Of a DNA stretch of 64,000 bases, positions 8,133 through 18,243 are shown in pieces. Under the pieces are notes generated by a model. It worked only from the letters and a program-made list of their open reading frames with translations. It was not told the DNA's origin and did no database searches. The stretch is from positions 1 to 64,000 of the forward strand of contig CACEWP010000004.1 in NCBI GenBank assembly GCA_902563305.1, given 5' to 3'. Origin of the DNA: an uncultured Alphaproteobacteria bacterium. Lineage in GTDB: Bacteria > Pseudomonadota > Alphaproteobacteria > Methylaequorales > Methylaequoraceae. A program made the position numbers and the translations under genes. The stretch's first letter is position 1. Each line of letters opens with the position of its first letter.

Positions 8133-9278
8133 ATGTTTAGAAATAAATTCCTTATACTTTTTTTTTACTTAATTTTGGCAAATAATCTCTTTGCCCAAGA
8201 GGCAGGAGAGTCCATAGATGATGACAAAACTGATTTTGCAGTCCCTGGAGATAAGCAAGAACAAAGCAATGATGATCCATGTGAGACTTCTCCTCATTCG
8301 GATCTTCTTAATCTTTTAAATGTTAAATTAAAAAAATTTAACCCTATCCCTGAAGATCGTAGGGGCGGAGAAGTAAGAGGAGGGGGAAATGCATTGACAG
8401 CTGATGAAGTTACTACAAACTCTATCAGATTTTATGCAGAACAATTAAAAAATGAAAAGCCAGTAAGAATTAGAATAGAAACTTTTACTTCATTGGGGAA
8501 GGGACCATTAACATCTCTCATAGACAGGTCATCAAAGGTTTTTCTTAAACACCCTACAAAATGCAAATTTTTTTCATTATATGGTGATCAAATTATTGGA
8601 GCCTATGCAATGTCATTTGACAATATATTAAGATTATACGCTAACGCTGTTAATAAAGATAACCAAATAGCTCAAGATTTTATTAGAACACAATTAGTGC
8701 CAGCTCCTATGTCATTAGATGAAGCTATTAGATCTTTGTACGATGATTATGGATACCAGCAAAATATAATTGAATCATTATTACCAGAGGACGTAAAAAA
8801 TTTATTTTTTGGAGAAAATTCATTGGTGAGTATAGCAGATGTTGCAGAATCCAAACTTTTAGCTTTTTCATTATTAGGAGGTAAAATTGATAAGTTTCAA
8901 AATTATGAAATATTTATTGTAGCTCCTAAATCTAAAAAAGGTCTGTTAGGTAGTAATGAAACGATAGTTATTTCTGGTAGTGGACAAATTTATGAGGTTC
9001 CGCTTCTAAACATTCCACTTGCTCTGAATGTTATGAGATCTTTAGGTTTTAATGCAAAAATTATTCTCATTACTCATTTATATATTAGTGAGGATTCTTT
9101 TTGTAAAGTTGGAGATGGTGGTTCATGGTATCATTACAAAGGAAAGGTTAAAAAGGCAGGTTGCGACTTCCTTTCTAACGCTATAGTGTCTTTGAGAAAT
9201 AAATTATTGAATCTGAGTGAGGATTATGGGACATACAAATATAGTATTGATAGGGTTTATGAAATTTTAAAGAATTAA
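8133..9278 (+). CDS. Secreted protein of unknown function with four cysteines
   Basis: I do not recognise this 381-residue protein. It has a clear Sec signal peptide: Arg/Lys at 3-5, a hydrophobic stretch at 6-20 and likely cleavage after Ala21 (LFA-QEAG). An acidic, disorder-prone segment (22-50) follows, then a Gly/Arg-rich patch (about 75-86), then a globular-looking region to the end. Mature cysteines at 50, 144, 324 and 344 could form two disulfides, which fits a periplasmic location. There is no lipobox, no obvious membrane segment after the signal and no enzyme motif I can name. It sits alone between tRNA-Asp and nuoA. A perfect TATAAT (8119-8124) ends 8 bases before the ATG, so the mRNA could be leaderless. 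The gene is intact with ordinary codon use. Confidence 0.75.
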   Translation: MFRNKFLILFFYLILANNLFAQEAGESIDDDKTDFAVPGDKQEQSNDDPCETSPHSDLLNLLNVKLKKFNPIPEDRRGGEVRGGGNALTADEVTTNSIRFYAEQLKNEKPVRIRIETFTSLGKGPLTSLIDRSSKVFLKHPTKCKFFSLYGDQIIGAYAMSFDNILRLYANAVNKDNQIAQDFIRTQLVPAPMSLDEAIRSLYDDYGYQQNIIESLLPEDVKNLFFGENSLVSIADVAESKLLAFSLLGGKIDKFQNYEIFIVAPKSKKGLLGSNETIVISGSGQIYEVPLLNIPLALNVMRSLGFNAKIILITHLYISEDSFCKVGDGGSWYHYKGKVKKAGCDFLSNAIVSLRNKLLNLSEDYGTYKYSIDRVYEILKN

Positions 9279-9280
9279 CT

Positions 9281-9309
9281 GTGAAAAACTTTTATTATTA
9301 TTATATAAT
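9281..9309 (+). promoter_or_regulatory. Predicted promoter of the nuo operon
   Basis: GTGAAA (9281-9286, 4 of 6 to consensus), a 17-base spacer and a perfect TATAAT (9304-9309) just before nuoA. The predicted start near 9316 gives almost no leader to the ATG at 9319 and a short one to the ATG at 9325. No other gap in the nuo block is longer than about 10 bases, so this would drive all 14 genes. Confidence 0.5.
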
Positions 9310-9318
9310 TAAAAAAGT

Positions 9319-9678
9319 ATGATTATGACAGAATATGTTCCAATTTTAGTATTTCTAGTTTTAGCTTTTGCAATTTCCATAGGTGCGATCTTTTTTTCAC
9401 TTGTTGTTGGAAAAAAAAATGCTTATTACGATAAAAACTCTACATATGAGTGTGGTTTCGACCCCTTTGATGATTCTCGAAGTAAGTTTGAGGTGAAATT
9501 TTATCTTGTAGCAATTCTATTTATTATATTTGATTTAGAAATTATATTCCTGTTTCCTTGGGCCATTGCTTTTAATGAAATTGGTCTTTTTGGATTTCTT
9601 TCTATGATGTTTTTTCTTTTAGTTTTAACTATTGGTTTCGTCTACGAATGGATGAAAGGAGCATTAGATTGGAGTTAA
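9319..9678 (+). CDS. nuoA: NADH-quinone oxidoreductase subunit A
   Basis: Small membrane subunit of complex I that helps shape the quinone-site loop. It has three predicted transmembrane helices. The family signature [20 protein letters not shown] lies after helix 1, and [10 protein letters not shown] in helix 2 contains the conserved acidic residues. At 119 residues it has typical length. Two ATGs, 9319 and 9325, are both possible starts. The 3' end overlaps nuoB by about 31 bases if the first nuoB ATG is used. Confidence 0.96.
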   Translation: MIMTEYVPILVFLVLAFAISIGAIFFSLVVGKKNAYYDKNSTYECGFDPFDDSRSKFEVKFYLVAILFIIFDLEIIFLFPWAIAFNEIGLFGFLSMMFFLLVLTIGFVYEWMKGALDWS

Positions 9679-10184
9679 AAAAGATAAATGCCAAAAACTT
9701 TGATGATTTAAATAATCAAATCAGTTCAAATGGCTTTTTAATTACCAAAGTCAAAGATCTTATAAATTGGGCTAGATCAGGTTCATTATGGCCAATGAGT
9801 TTTGGTTTGGCTTGCTGTGCTGTTGAAATGATGCAATCTGCTGCAAGTAGATATGATTTTGATAGGTTCGGCATAGTTTTTAGACCAAGTCCAAGACAAT
9901 CTGACGTAATGATAGTTGCTGGTACTTTGACAAATAAAATGGCTCCAGCGCTTAGAAAAGTTTATGATCAAATGCCTGAACCAAGATGGGTAATTTCAAT
10001 GGGAAGCTGCGCTAATGGCGGTGGATACTATCATTATTCTTATTCTGTTGTAAGAGGATGCGATAAGATTGTTCCAGTTGATATTTATGTTCCAGGATGC
10101 CCACCGACAGCCGAAGCTCTTCTTTATGGTGTGTTACAGTTGCAAAAAAAAATAATGAGAGATAACAAGATTGTTAGATCATGA
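9648..10184 (+). CDS. nuoB: NADH-quinone oxidoreductase subunit B
   Basis: Carries the terminal Fe-S cluster N2, which passes electrons to quinone in the peripheral arm. Cluster ligands are visible in [10 protein letters not shown] (tandem Cys), SMGSCANGG and [10 protein letters not shown]. The conserved [13 protein letters not shown] segment is intact. At 178 residues it has normal length. The ATG at 9648 lies inside nuoA; a TTG at 9669 would shorten the protein by seven residues and reduce the overlap. nuoC overlaps the stop by ATGA. Confidence 0.96.
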   Translation: MDERSIRLELKKINAKNFDDLNNQISSNGFLITKVKDLINWARSGSLWPMSFGLACCAVEMMQSAASRYDFDRFGIVFRPSPRQSDVMIVAGTLTNKMAPALRKVYDQMPEPRWVISMGSCANGGGYYHYSYSVVRGCDKIVPVDIYVPGCPPTAEALLYGVLQLQKKIMRDNKIVRS

Positions 10185-10804
10185 GAACAGATGAAAATGA
10201 ATATATAAAAGATATATTTCAACTTATAAAAAGTTTGCTTAACTTTTGTGAGTATGACTTATCAATAAAAAGAAATGAGATCAATTTATCATGTTCCTCA
10301 AATGATTTAACTAAAGTTCTTTTATTTCTTAAAGATAACCCTTCATTAAGCATGGAGTGTTTAATAGATATAGCCGCAGTTGATTTTCCTGAAAATCCTT
10401 ACAGATTTCTTTTAGTTTATAATTTATTGAGTGTCTCAAAAAATTTTAGATTGAAAGTCAAAGTTAAACTCTCTGAAAACGAGTCAATTCCTTCAATTAA
10501 TGAAATATATACATGTGCAGGCTGGTGTGAGAGAGAAATATGGGATTTATTTGGGATAAGATTTAAAGATCATCCTGATTTAAGGAGGTTGTTAACGGAT
10601 TATGATTTTATAGGACATCCTCTTAGAAAAGATTTTCCTTTAACTGGATTTACCCAAGTTAGATATGACAACGAACTAAGCAGAGTAGTATCAGAGCCCG
10701 TTAAGTTGGATCAAGAATATAGAAACTTTGATAATCTTAGTCCATGGGAAGGTATGGGTAAGTACCTTCCTGGAGATGAAAAATCAGATCATAAAGATGA
10801 CTAA
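10181..10804 (+). CDS. nuoC: NADH-quinone oxidoreductase subunit C
   Basis: Peripheral-arm subunit that packs against NuoD and NuoB. The signature [19 protein letters not shown] followed by RRLLTDYDF is intact near residue 125-150, with [10 protein letters not shown] after it. At 207 residues it is a separate NuoC, not a NuoCD fusion. It starts in an ATGA overlap with nuoB and overlaps nuoD by 8 bases. Confidence 0.96.
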   Translation: MRTDENEYIKDIFQLIKSLLNFCEYDLSIKRNEINLSCSSNDLTKVLLFLKDNPSLSMECLIDIAAVDFPENPYRFLLVYNLLSVSKNFRLKVKVKLSENESIPSINEIYTCAGWCEREIWDLFGIRFKDHPDLRRLLTDYDFIGHPLRKDFPLTGFTQVRYDNELSRVVSEPVKLDQEYRNFDNLSPWEGMGKYLPGDEKSDHKDD

Positions 10805-11969
10805 AAGAGAAAACTACTCACTTAATTTTGGACCTCAACATCCTGCTGCGCATGGTGTTTTAAGACTTGTACTAGAACTTGATGGTGAAGTGGTTGAAAG
10901 AGCAGACCCACACATTGGTTTGCTTCATAGAGGTACAGAAAAATTAATTGAAAACAAGACATATATCCAAGCCTTACCATATTTTGATAGACTTGATTAT
11001 GTATCCCCGATGTGCCAAGAACATGCTTATTCTCTTGCGGTGGAAAAACTCTTGGATATTAAAGTTCCTATAAGAGGGCAATATATACGAGTGCTCTTCT
11101 CTGAGATTACAAGGATTCTTAACCATATTTTAAATTTAACTACTTTTGCACTTGATGTTGGTGCGATGACTCCATTTCTTTGGTTATTTGAAGAAAGAGA
11201 AGTTTTAATGGAGTTTTATGAAAGAGTTTCCGGTTCTCGTCTTCATTCTGCATACTTTCGTCCTGGAGGTGTTCATAGAGATTTGCCCGATGGTTTACTT
11301 GAAGATATAGAAAGTTTTTGCAAAAGATTTCCCAAACAAATAGATGATTTAGAAAAGCTACTTGAGACGAATAGAATTTTTAGACAAAGAAGCGTTGATG
11401 TTGGAAAAATAAGTTATGAAGAAGCCCTTAATAAAGGATTTTCAGGACCTTGTCTTAGAGCATCAGGGGTAGAATGGGATTTAAGAAGACATCAACCTTA
11501 CGATTGTTATTCAGAACTAGATTTTAAAATTCCTGTGGGTACCAATGGAGATTGTTTTGAAAGATTTCTTGTAAGAGTTGAGGAAATGAGACAATCAATT
11601 TTAATTATTGAGCAATGTCTAAAAAAGATTCCAAATGGGATTAGCATTTCTAATGATCCTAGAATTGTACCGCCAAAAAGAAATGAAATGAAATCCTCCA
11701 TGGAATCTTTAATAAATCATTTTAAGCTTTTCACGGAAGGTTTTCATGTTCCTCCAGGTGAGACTTATACTTGTGTTGAAGCTCCTAAAGGAGAATTTGG
11801 TGTCTATTTGGTATCTGATGGAAGTAATAGACCTTATAGATGTAAAATTAGAGCTCCTGGTTTTTCATTTCTTCAGGCAACTGAGTTTCTATCAAAAGGT
11901 CATATGCTTTCAGATCTTGTCGCTATAATCGGAAGTTTAGATATTGTTTTTGGTGAGATTGATAGATGA
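10797..11969 (+). CDS. nuoD: NADH-quinone oxidoreductase subunit D
   Basis: The 49-kDa-type subunit that forms most of the quinone-binding pocket, related to hydrogenase large subunits. [15 protein letters not shown] near the N-terminus carries the quinone-site histidines, followed by [12 protein letters not shown] and [14 protein letters not shown]. The ATG at 10797 gives 390 residues with the family-typical beginning; an in-frame start at 10728 would add 23 residues overlapping nuoC and is rejected. nuoE follows with an ATGA overlap. Confidence 0.96.
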   Translation: MTKRENYSLNFGPQHPAAHGVLRLVLELDGEVVERADPHIGLLHRGTEKLIENKTYIQALPYFDRLDYVSPMCQEHAYSLAVEKLLDIKVPIRGQYIRVLFSEITRILNHILNLTTFALDVGAMTPFLWLFEEREVLMEFYERVSGSRLHSAYFRPGGVHRDLPDGLLEDIESFCKRFPKQIDDLEKLLETNRIFRQRSVDVGKISYEEALNKGFSGPCLRASGVEWDLRRHQPYDCYSELDFKIPVGTNGDCFERFLVRVEEMRQSILIIEQCLKKIPNGISISNDPRIVPPKRNEMKSSMESLINHFKLFTEGFHVPPGETYTCVEAPKGEFGVYLVSDGSNRPYRCKIRAPGFSFLQATEFLSKGHMLSDLVAIIGSLDIVFGEIDR

Positions 11970-12556
11970 GTGAAAGTAAGTTTAAAATTGTTGCTGAGGA
12001 ATCAATTCAACCAATAAAATTTTCTTTCAATAAAGAAAATTTATCTAAAGCGAAGGACATATTAAAAATGTATCCTCCTAATTATAAGGAAAGTTCAATC
12101 ATGCCTCTTCTTTCAATCGCTCAATTTCAAAATGATGGATGGTTACCAAAAAAAGCGATAGAGTATGTTTCTGAGTTTATAAATGTACCTGAAATTAAAG
12201 TTCTTGAAATAGCAACTTTCTATTCTATGTATAACTTATCACCGGTTGGTAAATATCATATTGAGGTTTGCACGACAACACCCTGCATGCTTAGAGGATC
12301 AGATTCAATGTTAAATTTATGTAAAAAAAAACTTGGACTTGAAATTGGCGAAGTTTCTAAAGACGGTCAATTTTCCTTAAGTAATGTTGAGTGCCTGGGA
12401 GCATGTGTAAATGCCCCAGTTGTAAAAATCAATGAAAACTATTACGAGGATCTTGATTCACAAAGTCTTGATACATTAATTAATAAATTTCAATCTAATA
12501 AGCCAGTTAATCATGGCCCACAATCAAAGAGGAAAGGCACTGAACCAAGGAAATAA
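11966..12556 (+). CDS. nuoE: NADH-quinone oxidoreductase subunit E
   Basis: Thioredoxin-fold subunit of the NADH-dehydrogenase module that binds [2Fe-2S] cluster N1a. The four ligands are visible as two cysteines in [11 protein letters not shown] and two in CLGACVNAP. The product has 196 residues. The last ~20 residues are Lys/Arg-rich and unconserved. nuoF begins one base after the stop. Confidence 0.95.
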   Translation: MSESKFKIVAEESIQPIKFSFNKENLSKAKDILKMYPPNYKESSIMPLLSIAQFQNDGWLPKKAIEYVSEFINVPEIKVLEIATFYSMYNLSPVGKYHIEVCTTTPCMLRGSDSMLNLCKKKLGLEIGEVSKDGQFSLSNVECLGACVNAPVVKINENYYEDLDSQSLDTLINKFQSNKPVNHGPQSKRKGTEPRK

Positions 12557-12557
12557 A

Positions 12558-13826
12558 ATGATCAAAAAAGAAAATATTATTTTTACTAATTTGTACGGAA
12601 ACAATGATGTATCTATTAACAGTTCTATTAAAAGAGGTGATTGGAAGAATTTGTCCAAACTTCTTAAAATGAAAAAACAAGATGTGATCAATGCTATTAA
12701 AGATTCAGGTCTAAGAGGAAGAGGAGGCGCTGGGTTTTCAACTGGTATGAAATGGGATTTTATGCCTAAGACTATCGGAAGGCAACACTACCTTGTAATT
12801 AACGCCGATGAGGGAGAGCCTGGAACTTGTAAAGACAGAGATATCATGAGAAATGAACCGCACAAGTTAGTTGAAGGATGTTTGTTATCTGGATATGCTA
12901 TTGGAGCCAGCAAATGCTATGTTTATATTCGAGGTGAGTTTTTCAATGAAGCAAATATTTTGCAAAATGCAATTGATGAGGCATATAAAAAAGGATTTTT
13001 AGGCAAAAATATATTAGGTTCAAACATAGATTTTGATATATTTATCCACTTGGGGTCAGGAGCCTATGTTTGTGGAGAAGAAACTGCGTTAATAGAAAGT
13101 TTAGAAGGAAAGAAAGGGCAACCGAGATTAAAACCTCCATTTCCTGCTAATGTTGGCGTTTTTGGTATGCCAACAACTGTAAATAATGTTGAAACAATTG
13201 CGGTTATTCCAACAATCCTTAGAAGGGGTGCTAATTGGTTCTCGAATTTAGGAAGAGAGAAAAACACTGGTTCAAAAATTTTTTGTATTTCTGGACAAGT
13301 AAATAAGCCTTGCAATGTTGAAGAGGAGCTTGGTGTTCCTCTTAAATATTTAATACAAAAATACGCCGGTGACGTGATAGGAGGTTGGAATAACCTTCTT
13401 GCTGTAATCCCTGGTGGTTCATCTGTACCACTTCTTCCAAAAGAAGATTGTGAAGAAGTTTTAATGGACTTTGATTCTTTAAAAGAAGCAGGTTCTGGTC
13501 TTGGAACTGGCGGTATAATTGTGATGAATAAACAAACTAATATTGTAAAGGCAATTGCAAGATTATCTAAGTTTTACAAACACGAATCTTGCGGACAATG
13601 TACTCCATGCAGGGAAGGTACTGGTTGGTTGATGAGAGTTATGGATAGGTTGGCAGAAAATCAATGCAGTGTTGAAGAAGTTGAAATGCTTGAGGAAGTT
13701 ACTTATCAAATCGAAGGTCATACAATATGCGCATTAGGAGATGCAGCAGCGTGGCCAATCCAGGGTTTGTTAAAACATTTTAAAAAAGATATAATAAAAA
13801 ATATACAAAAAAAAAATGTAGCTTAA
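12558..13826 (+). CDS. nuoF: NADH-quinone oxidoreductase subunit F
   Basis: Binds NADH, FMN and [4Fe-4S] cluster N3 and is the electron entry point of complex [14 protein letters not shown] (NADH/FMN loop), [14 protein letters not shown], and [15 protein letters not shown] with a distal Cys in [10 protein letters not shown] supply the cofactor sites. The ATG at 12558 gives 422 residues; an in-frame ATG at 12513 lies within nuoE and is not conserved. nuoG begins 2 bases after the stop. Confidence 0.96.
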   Translation: MIKKENIIFTNLYGNNDVSINSSIKRGDWKNLSKLLKMKKQDVINAIKDSGLRGRGGAGFSTGMKWDFMPKTIGRQHYLVINADEGEPGTCKDRDIMRNEPHKLVEGCLLSGYAIGASKCYVYIRGEFFNEANILQNAIDEAYKKGFLGKNILGSNIDFDIFIHLGSGAYVCGEETALIESLEGKKGQPRLKPPFPANVGVFGMPTTVNNVETIAVIPTILRRGANWFSNLGREKNTGSKIFCISGQVNKPCNVEEELGVPLKYLIQKYAGDVIGGWNNLLAVIPGGSSVPLLPKEDCEEVLMDFDSLKEAGSGLGTGGIIVMNKQTNIVKAIARLSKFYKHESCGQCTPCREGTGWLMRVMDRLAENQCSVEEVEMLEEVTYQIEGHTICALGDAAAWPIQGLLKHFKKDIIKNIQKKNVA

Positions 13827-13828
13827 TT

Positions 13829-15868
13829 ATGCCAAAACTCTTTATAGACGATAAGCAGATCGAAGTTGAGGACGGATTAACTGTTCTTCAAGCATGTGAA
13901 ATTGCAGGAATCGAAATACCTCGATTTTGTTATCATGAAAGATTGTCAATAGCAGGAAACTGTAGGATGTGTTTAGTAGAAATGGAAAATTCGGTAAAAC
14001 CAGTTGCTTCTTGTGCTATGCCAGTTGCTGAAGGAATGAAAATAAAAACAAATAGCGAAATGGTTGATAAAGCAAGAAAAGGTGTAATGGAATTTTTACT
14101 AATAAATCATCCTTTAGATTGTCCAATATGCGATCAAGGTGGTGAATGCGATTTACAAGATCAAGCTATGGCATACGGTAAAGGCTTAAGCAGGTTTGTT
14201 GAAAAAAAAAGAGCAGTAAAAGACAAACATTTAGGTCCACTAGTAAAGACACATATGACGAGATGTATTCATTGTACTAGATGTGTCCGTTTTTCAGAAG
14301 AAGTTGCGGGTAATAATCAACTCGGAAGTATTGGTAGAGGAGAAGATACTGAAATAACAAGTTTTTTGGAAAAAACTATTGATTCAGAGTTATCAGGAAA
14401 TGTAATAGATTTATGTCCTGTTGGAGCTTTGACCTCAAAGCCCTACGCTTATGTCGCTAGGCCATGGGAATTAAAAAAAACAAATAGTATTGATATGTTT
14501 GATGCTGTTGGAAGTAATATAAGACTTGATTCAAAGGGAGATAAGATACTTAGAGTTCTTCCTAGAATAAATGAAGAGATTAATGAAGAATGGATTTCTG
14601 ATAAAACAAGGTTTGCTTATGACGGACTTAATCATCAGAGATTAGATAGATTCTATTTAAGGAAAAGTGATGGTAATTTATCTGAAAGCTCGGAAGAAAC
14701 TATTCTTAAAATATTGAGAACCAAATTTCTTGAAACAAATAAGGATAAAATTTTTTCTCTTTGTGGAAATCTTTTAGACTGTGAGTCAATCTTTTCTTTT
14801 AAATTGTTTTTAGAAAAAGTTGGTTCGATGAATTTTGATTGTAGGCAAGATAACTCTTTTTTTATTCCAAACAAAAGATCCTCATATCTTTTTAACAGTT
14901 CTATTGCGGGTATAGATGAATCTGATTTGTGTGTCCTTATTGGCTCTGATATTAGAAAAGAAGCACCGATAATTGGTGCAAGGATTAGAAAAAAAACTTT
15001 GGACAAAAGTGCTAACTATAAAGTTATAAGAATTGGTTACGAGTATGACCTCTCTTTTAATACAACAGAACTTGGTCAAAGTTTTTCCTCATTATTAAAT
15101 TTACAGCAAAGTAAGATAAAAAAAATACTTAGTAGAGCAACTAAACCTATTTATATAATAGGTCAAGGTCCACTATGTAGTCCACAAGCAGAAAGTATCT
15201 TCAACTTTATCTTAAACATCCACAACAATAATCTTAAAGATAAAGAATGGAATGGATTTAATGTTCTTCAAAATTATTCTGGAAGAGTTGGTGCATTGGA
15301 CCTTGAATTTTATAATAAAAAAAAATTAAAAAGGAACAACATTAATGATATCTATAATGGTAAATATAAGTTACTCTATTTGTTTGCAGCTGATGAGATC
15401 GATTTTGATAAAATTCCAATCGATACTTTTGTGATTTATCATGGTCATCATGGAGATAAAGCTGTTAATCGTGCAGACGTTATTATTCCAATGCCGTGTT
15501 TTACTGAAAAAGAAGGAATTTATGTTAATCTAGAGGGACGTGCCCAAATTAGTAGACAAGTAAAACTTCCAATAGAAAATGTAGATAATAGTTATGATTT
15601 TTTTAATAAGCTTTCAGCGGAAATTGGTTTAGACAAAGATTATAATTCACTCGAAGATTTAAGAAATTTAATGTATAAGTCTTACCCAAATTTAATGAAA
15701 ATTAATGAATTAAAATCTGAAAAGGTTTTTGATGTAAAATCATTTTCTAACAAATTTAGTAATGAGGACATAAAGTCAAATATTAAAAATTTTTATATGA
15801 CTGATTCGGTTAGTAGAAACTCTCCCACAATGTCTACCTGTTCACTTGAGATAAATAATAAAAATTGA
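13829..15868 (+). CDS. nuoG: NADH-quinone oxidoreductase subunit G
   Basis: Largest peripheral subunit, which carries several Fe-S clusters linking NuoF to NuoI. The N-terminal ferredoxin-like domain has CYHERLSIAGNCRMC, and the His-Cys cluster follows in HPLDCPICDQGGECD. A [4Fe-4S] site is in CIHCTRCVRFSEE with a distant Cys in VIDLCPVGALTS. The rest is a degenerate molybdopterin-oxidoreductase domain that binds no Mo here. At 679 residues it is the usual alphaproteobacterial length. Confidence 0.96.
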   Translation: MPKLFIDDKQIEVEDGLTVLQACEIAGIEIPRFCYHERLSIAGNCRMCLVEMENSVKPVASCAMPVAEGMKIKTNSEMVDKARKGVMEFLLINHPLDCPICDQGGECDLQDQAMAYGKGLSRFVEKKRAVKDKHLGPLVKTHMTRCIHCTRCVRFSEEVAGNNQLGSIGRGEDTEITSFLEKTIDSELSGNVIDLCPVGALTSKPYAYVARPWELKKTNSIDMFDAVGSNIRLDSKGDKILRVLPRINEEINEEWISDKTRFAYDGLNHQRLDRFYLRKSDGNLSESSEETILKILRTKFLETNKDKIFSLCGNLLDCESIFSFKLFLEKVGSMNFDCRQDNSFFIPNKRSSYLFNSSIAGIDESDLCVLIGSDIRKEAPIIGARIRKKTLDKSANYKVIRIGYEYDLSFNTTELGQSFSSLLNLQQSKIKKILSRATKPIYIIGQGPLCSPQAESIFNFILNIHNNNLKDKEWNGFNVLQNYSGRVGALDLEFYNKKKLKRNNINDIYNGKYKLLYLFAADEIDFDKIPIDTFVIYHGHHGDKAVNRADVIIPMPCFTEKEGIYVNLEGRAQISRQVKLPIENVDNSYDFFNKLSAEIGLDKDYNSLEDLRNLMYKSYPNLMKINELKSEKVFDVKSFSNKFSNEDIKSNIKNFYMTDSVSRNSPTMSTCSLEINNKN

Positions 15869-15877
15869 AGATTTTAA

Positions 15878-16867
15878 ATGATTTTAGAAATTCTCATAAT
15901 TATTTTTAAGATCGGACTGATAATTGTTCCTTTGCTACTTTTTATTGCTTATTTAACATACTTTGAAAGAAAAGTAATTGGAGCTATGCAGTTAAGAAAA
16001 GGACCAAATGTTGTTGGTCCTTTTGGACTGTTTCAGCCCATCGCAGATGGAATTAAATTACTTACAAAGGAAACAATTTTTCCAGACAAATCTAGTAAAT
16101 TTTTATTTATACTTTCACCAATCTTAACTTTTGCTCTTGCTTTAATAGCATGGGCAGTAATTCCAATAGACTTTAAGATAGTTCTTGCTGATATAAATGT
16201 AGGACTTATGTATATATTTGCCGTATCCTCGTTAGGGGTATATGGCATTATAATGGCAGGTTGGTCAAGTAACTCTAGATACGCTTTTCTTGGAAGTCTC
16301 CGATCAGCTGCACAAATGATTTCATATGAGGTATCAATAGGCCTAATTATAATATCAGTTCTATTAACCGCAGGAAGTTTAAATTTGACAGAAATAATTA
16401 TGAGTCAAAAAAATTTATGGTATGTGATTCCTCACTTTCCTATGTTTGTAATTTTTTTTATCTCAACATTAGCTGAGACAAACAGAGCACCATTTGATCT
16501 GCCTGAAGCTGAATCAGAATTAGTAGCAGGGTATAATGTAGAATATTCATCGATGTCTTTTGGTTTATTTTTTTTAGGTGAATATGGAAATATGATTTTA
16601 ATGAGCTCTATGTCTACTATACTCTTTTTAGGAGGTTGGTTGCCACCTTTCGAATGGTATCTATTCGAGTATGTTCCTGGCTATATTTGGTTTCTAATTA
16701 AATCAATCTTTTTATTATTTATTTTTTTATGGGTAAGGGCAACACTTCCAAGATATAGATACGATCAACTAATGACTTTGGGTTGGAAGTTATTTCTTCC
16801 TTTGTCACTAATTTGGATTATAATCACATCAACATATATTTTTTTTACAAACAATGTCCAATTTTAA
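15878..16867 (+). CDS. nuoH: NADH-quinone oxidoreductase subunit H
   Basis: Membrane subunit at the junction of the two arms; it forms part of the quinone channel. It has about eight transmembrane helices. Conserved loops are [19 protein letters not shown] and [18 protein letters not shown], which carry the charged residues joining quinone reduction to proton pumping. At 329 residues it has normal length. It overlaps nuoI by 14 bases. Confidence 0.96.
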   Translation: MILEILIIIFKIGLIIVPLLLFIAYLTYFERKVIGAMQLRKGPNVVGPFGLFQPIADGIKLLTKETIFPDKSSKFLFILSPILTFALALIAWAVIPIDFKIVLADINVGLMYIFAVSSLGVYGIIMAGWSSNSRYAFLGSLRSAAQMISYEVSIGLIIISVLLTAGSLNLTEIIMSQKNLWYVIPHFPMFVIFFISTLAETNRAPFDLPEAESELVAGYNVEYSSMSFGLFFLGEYGNMILMSSMSTILFLGGWLPPFEWYLFEYVPGYIWFLIKSIFLLFIFLWVRATLPRYRYDQLMTLGWKLFLPLSLIWIIITSTYIFFTNNVQF

Positions 16868-17351
16868 AAAGTTTTTATTTATATTTAAAGAGTTTTTCTT
16901 AATAGAGATTATTTCGGGATTATTCCTGACCTTAAAATATTTTTTTAAACCCAAAGTTACAATTAATTATCCCTTTGAGAAGGGTTTTATAAGCTCAAGA
17001 TTTAGGGGCGAGCATGTATTAAGAAGATATGAGTCTGGTGAAGAGAGATGTATAGCTTGTAAGCTTTGTGAAGCAGTTTGTCCAGCACAGGCCATTACGA
17101 TTGAAGCTGAGCCAAGAGATGATGGTTCCAGGCGAACAACAAGATATGATATAGATATGACTAAGTGTATTTATTGCGGATATTGTCAAGAATCTTGTCC
17201 AGTTGATGCAATAGTAGAGGGCCCCAATTATGAATTTGCTACTGAAACTAGAGAGGAATTAATTTATAACAAAGAAAAGTTATTAGAAAATGGTGATAGG
17301 TGGGAAGTTGAAATCTCAAAGAACCTCGAAAAAGAATCAAAGTACCTATGA
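16854..17351 (+). CDS. nuoI: NADH-quinone oxidoreductase subunit I
   Basis: Ferredoxin-like subunit with two [4Fe-4S] clusters (N6a and N6b) that pass electrons toward NuoB. Both motifs are complete: [13 protein letters not shown] and [15 protein letters not shown]. The N-terminal amphipathic stretch and [17 protein letters not shown] are typical. It has 165 residues. The ATG lies inside the 3' end of nuoH, and the stop overlaps nuoJ by ATGA. Confidence 0.96.
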   Translation: MSNFKKFLFIFKEFFLIEIISGLFLTLKYFFKPKVTINYPFEKGFISSRFRGEHVLRRYESGEERCIACKLCEAVCPAQAITIEAEPRDDGSRRTTRYDIDMTKCIYCGYCQESCPVDAIVEGPNYEFATETREELIYNKEKLLENGDRWEVEISKNLEKESKYL

Positions 17352-17932
17352 CAGAAACTATTTTCTATTTTTTTTCAGCGGTAACAATTATTTCAAGTTT
17401 TTTTGTAGTATTTTCATCTAACCCAGTTCACTCTGTTCTTTTTCTAATTCTTTCTTTTTTTAATGTAGCAGTTATTTTTTTGTTATCAGATGCAGAATTT
17501 TTGGCAATGACCCTGGTGATTGTTTACGTAGGTGCAGTTGCAGTTTTATTTTTATTTGTTGTAATGATGTTAAATATAAACGAAGTCGTTGTAAAAGAGG
17601 GCTTTCTTAAATACTTTCCTCTAGGTCTTTTACTTATATCAATATTTTTAACAGAGTTAATATTTGTTTTTAAAGATATAGAACTGTTTGATCCCTCAAG
17701 CTCAGGTATAAGTATTATAGGTTTATTAGAACAAGGAAATCAAAATACTAAGTCTCTGGGACTTTATTTGTATACAGATTTTTTTATCATATTTCAGATT
17801 TCAGGTTTCTTACTTTTAGTCGCAATGATTGGAGCTATTGTTCTTGCTCAAAATGACCAAATAAGTGTAAGATCACAAAATATATTTAAACAGAAACAAG
17901 TTAAAAAGAATGATATCATTAAACTAAAGTAA
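17348..17932 (+). CDS. nuoJ: NADH-quinone oxidoreductase subunit J
   Basis: Membrane subunit with five predicted helices. The conserved third helix [16 protein letters not shown], whose bulge takes part in coupling, is intact. The C-terminal ~20 residues are hydrophilic. It has 194 residues, and nuoK follows after 4 bases. Confidence 0.95.
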   Translation: MTETIFYFFSAVTIISSFFVVFSSNPVHSVLFLILSFFNVAVIFLLSDAEFLAMTLVIVYVGAVAVLFLFVVMMLNINEVVVKEGFLKYFPLGLLLISIFLTELIFVFKDIELFDPSSSGISIIGLLEQGNQNTKSLGLYLYTDFFIIFQISGFLLLVAMIGAIVLAQNDQISVRSQNIFKQKQVKKNDIIKLK

Positions 17933-17936
17933 TTAT

Positions 17937-18239
17937 ATGACTTCATCGAACTATCTTATATTGTCTTCTATTGTATTTTCAATTGGTTTTCTTGGAATAT
18001 TTGTTAACAGAAAAAATATCATTTCAATATTAATGTCTATTGAATTGATGCTTTTAGCAACAAATATAAATTTTGTAGGTTTTTCAAGTACTTTAGATGA
18101 CCTTTTTGGTCAAATTTTCGCTTTATTTGTATTAGTAGTAGCAGCTGCTGAGGCTGCAATTGGTTTAGCAATTTTAACTATTTTTTTCAAAAAATCTGGA
18201 TCAATAAGTATTGACACAATCAATAAATTAAAAGGGTGA
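17937..18239 (+). CDS. nuoK: NADH-quinone oxidoreductase subunit K
   Basis: Three-helix membrane subunit related to MrpC antiporter subunits. The two conserved membrane glutamates are present in [11 protein letters not shown] (helix 2) and [12 protein letters not shown] (helix 3). At 100 residues it has exact family length. Confidence 0.95.
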   Translation: MTSSNYLILSSIVFSIGFLGIFVNRKNIISILMSIELMLLATNINFVGFSSTLDDLFGQIFALFVLVVAAAEAAIGLAILTIFFKKSGSISIDTINKLKG

Positions 18240-18243
18240 AGCA

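Noticed and set aside
10728..10796. Longer in-frame start for nuoD
   Set aside because: It overlaps nuoC by over 70 bases and adds residues not found in the family; the ATG at 10797 gives the normal N-terminus.
14653..15006. Open frame of 117 codons opposite nuoG
   Set aside because: It lies wholly inside a conserved gene, has no recognisable motif and reflects AT-rich antisense reading.
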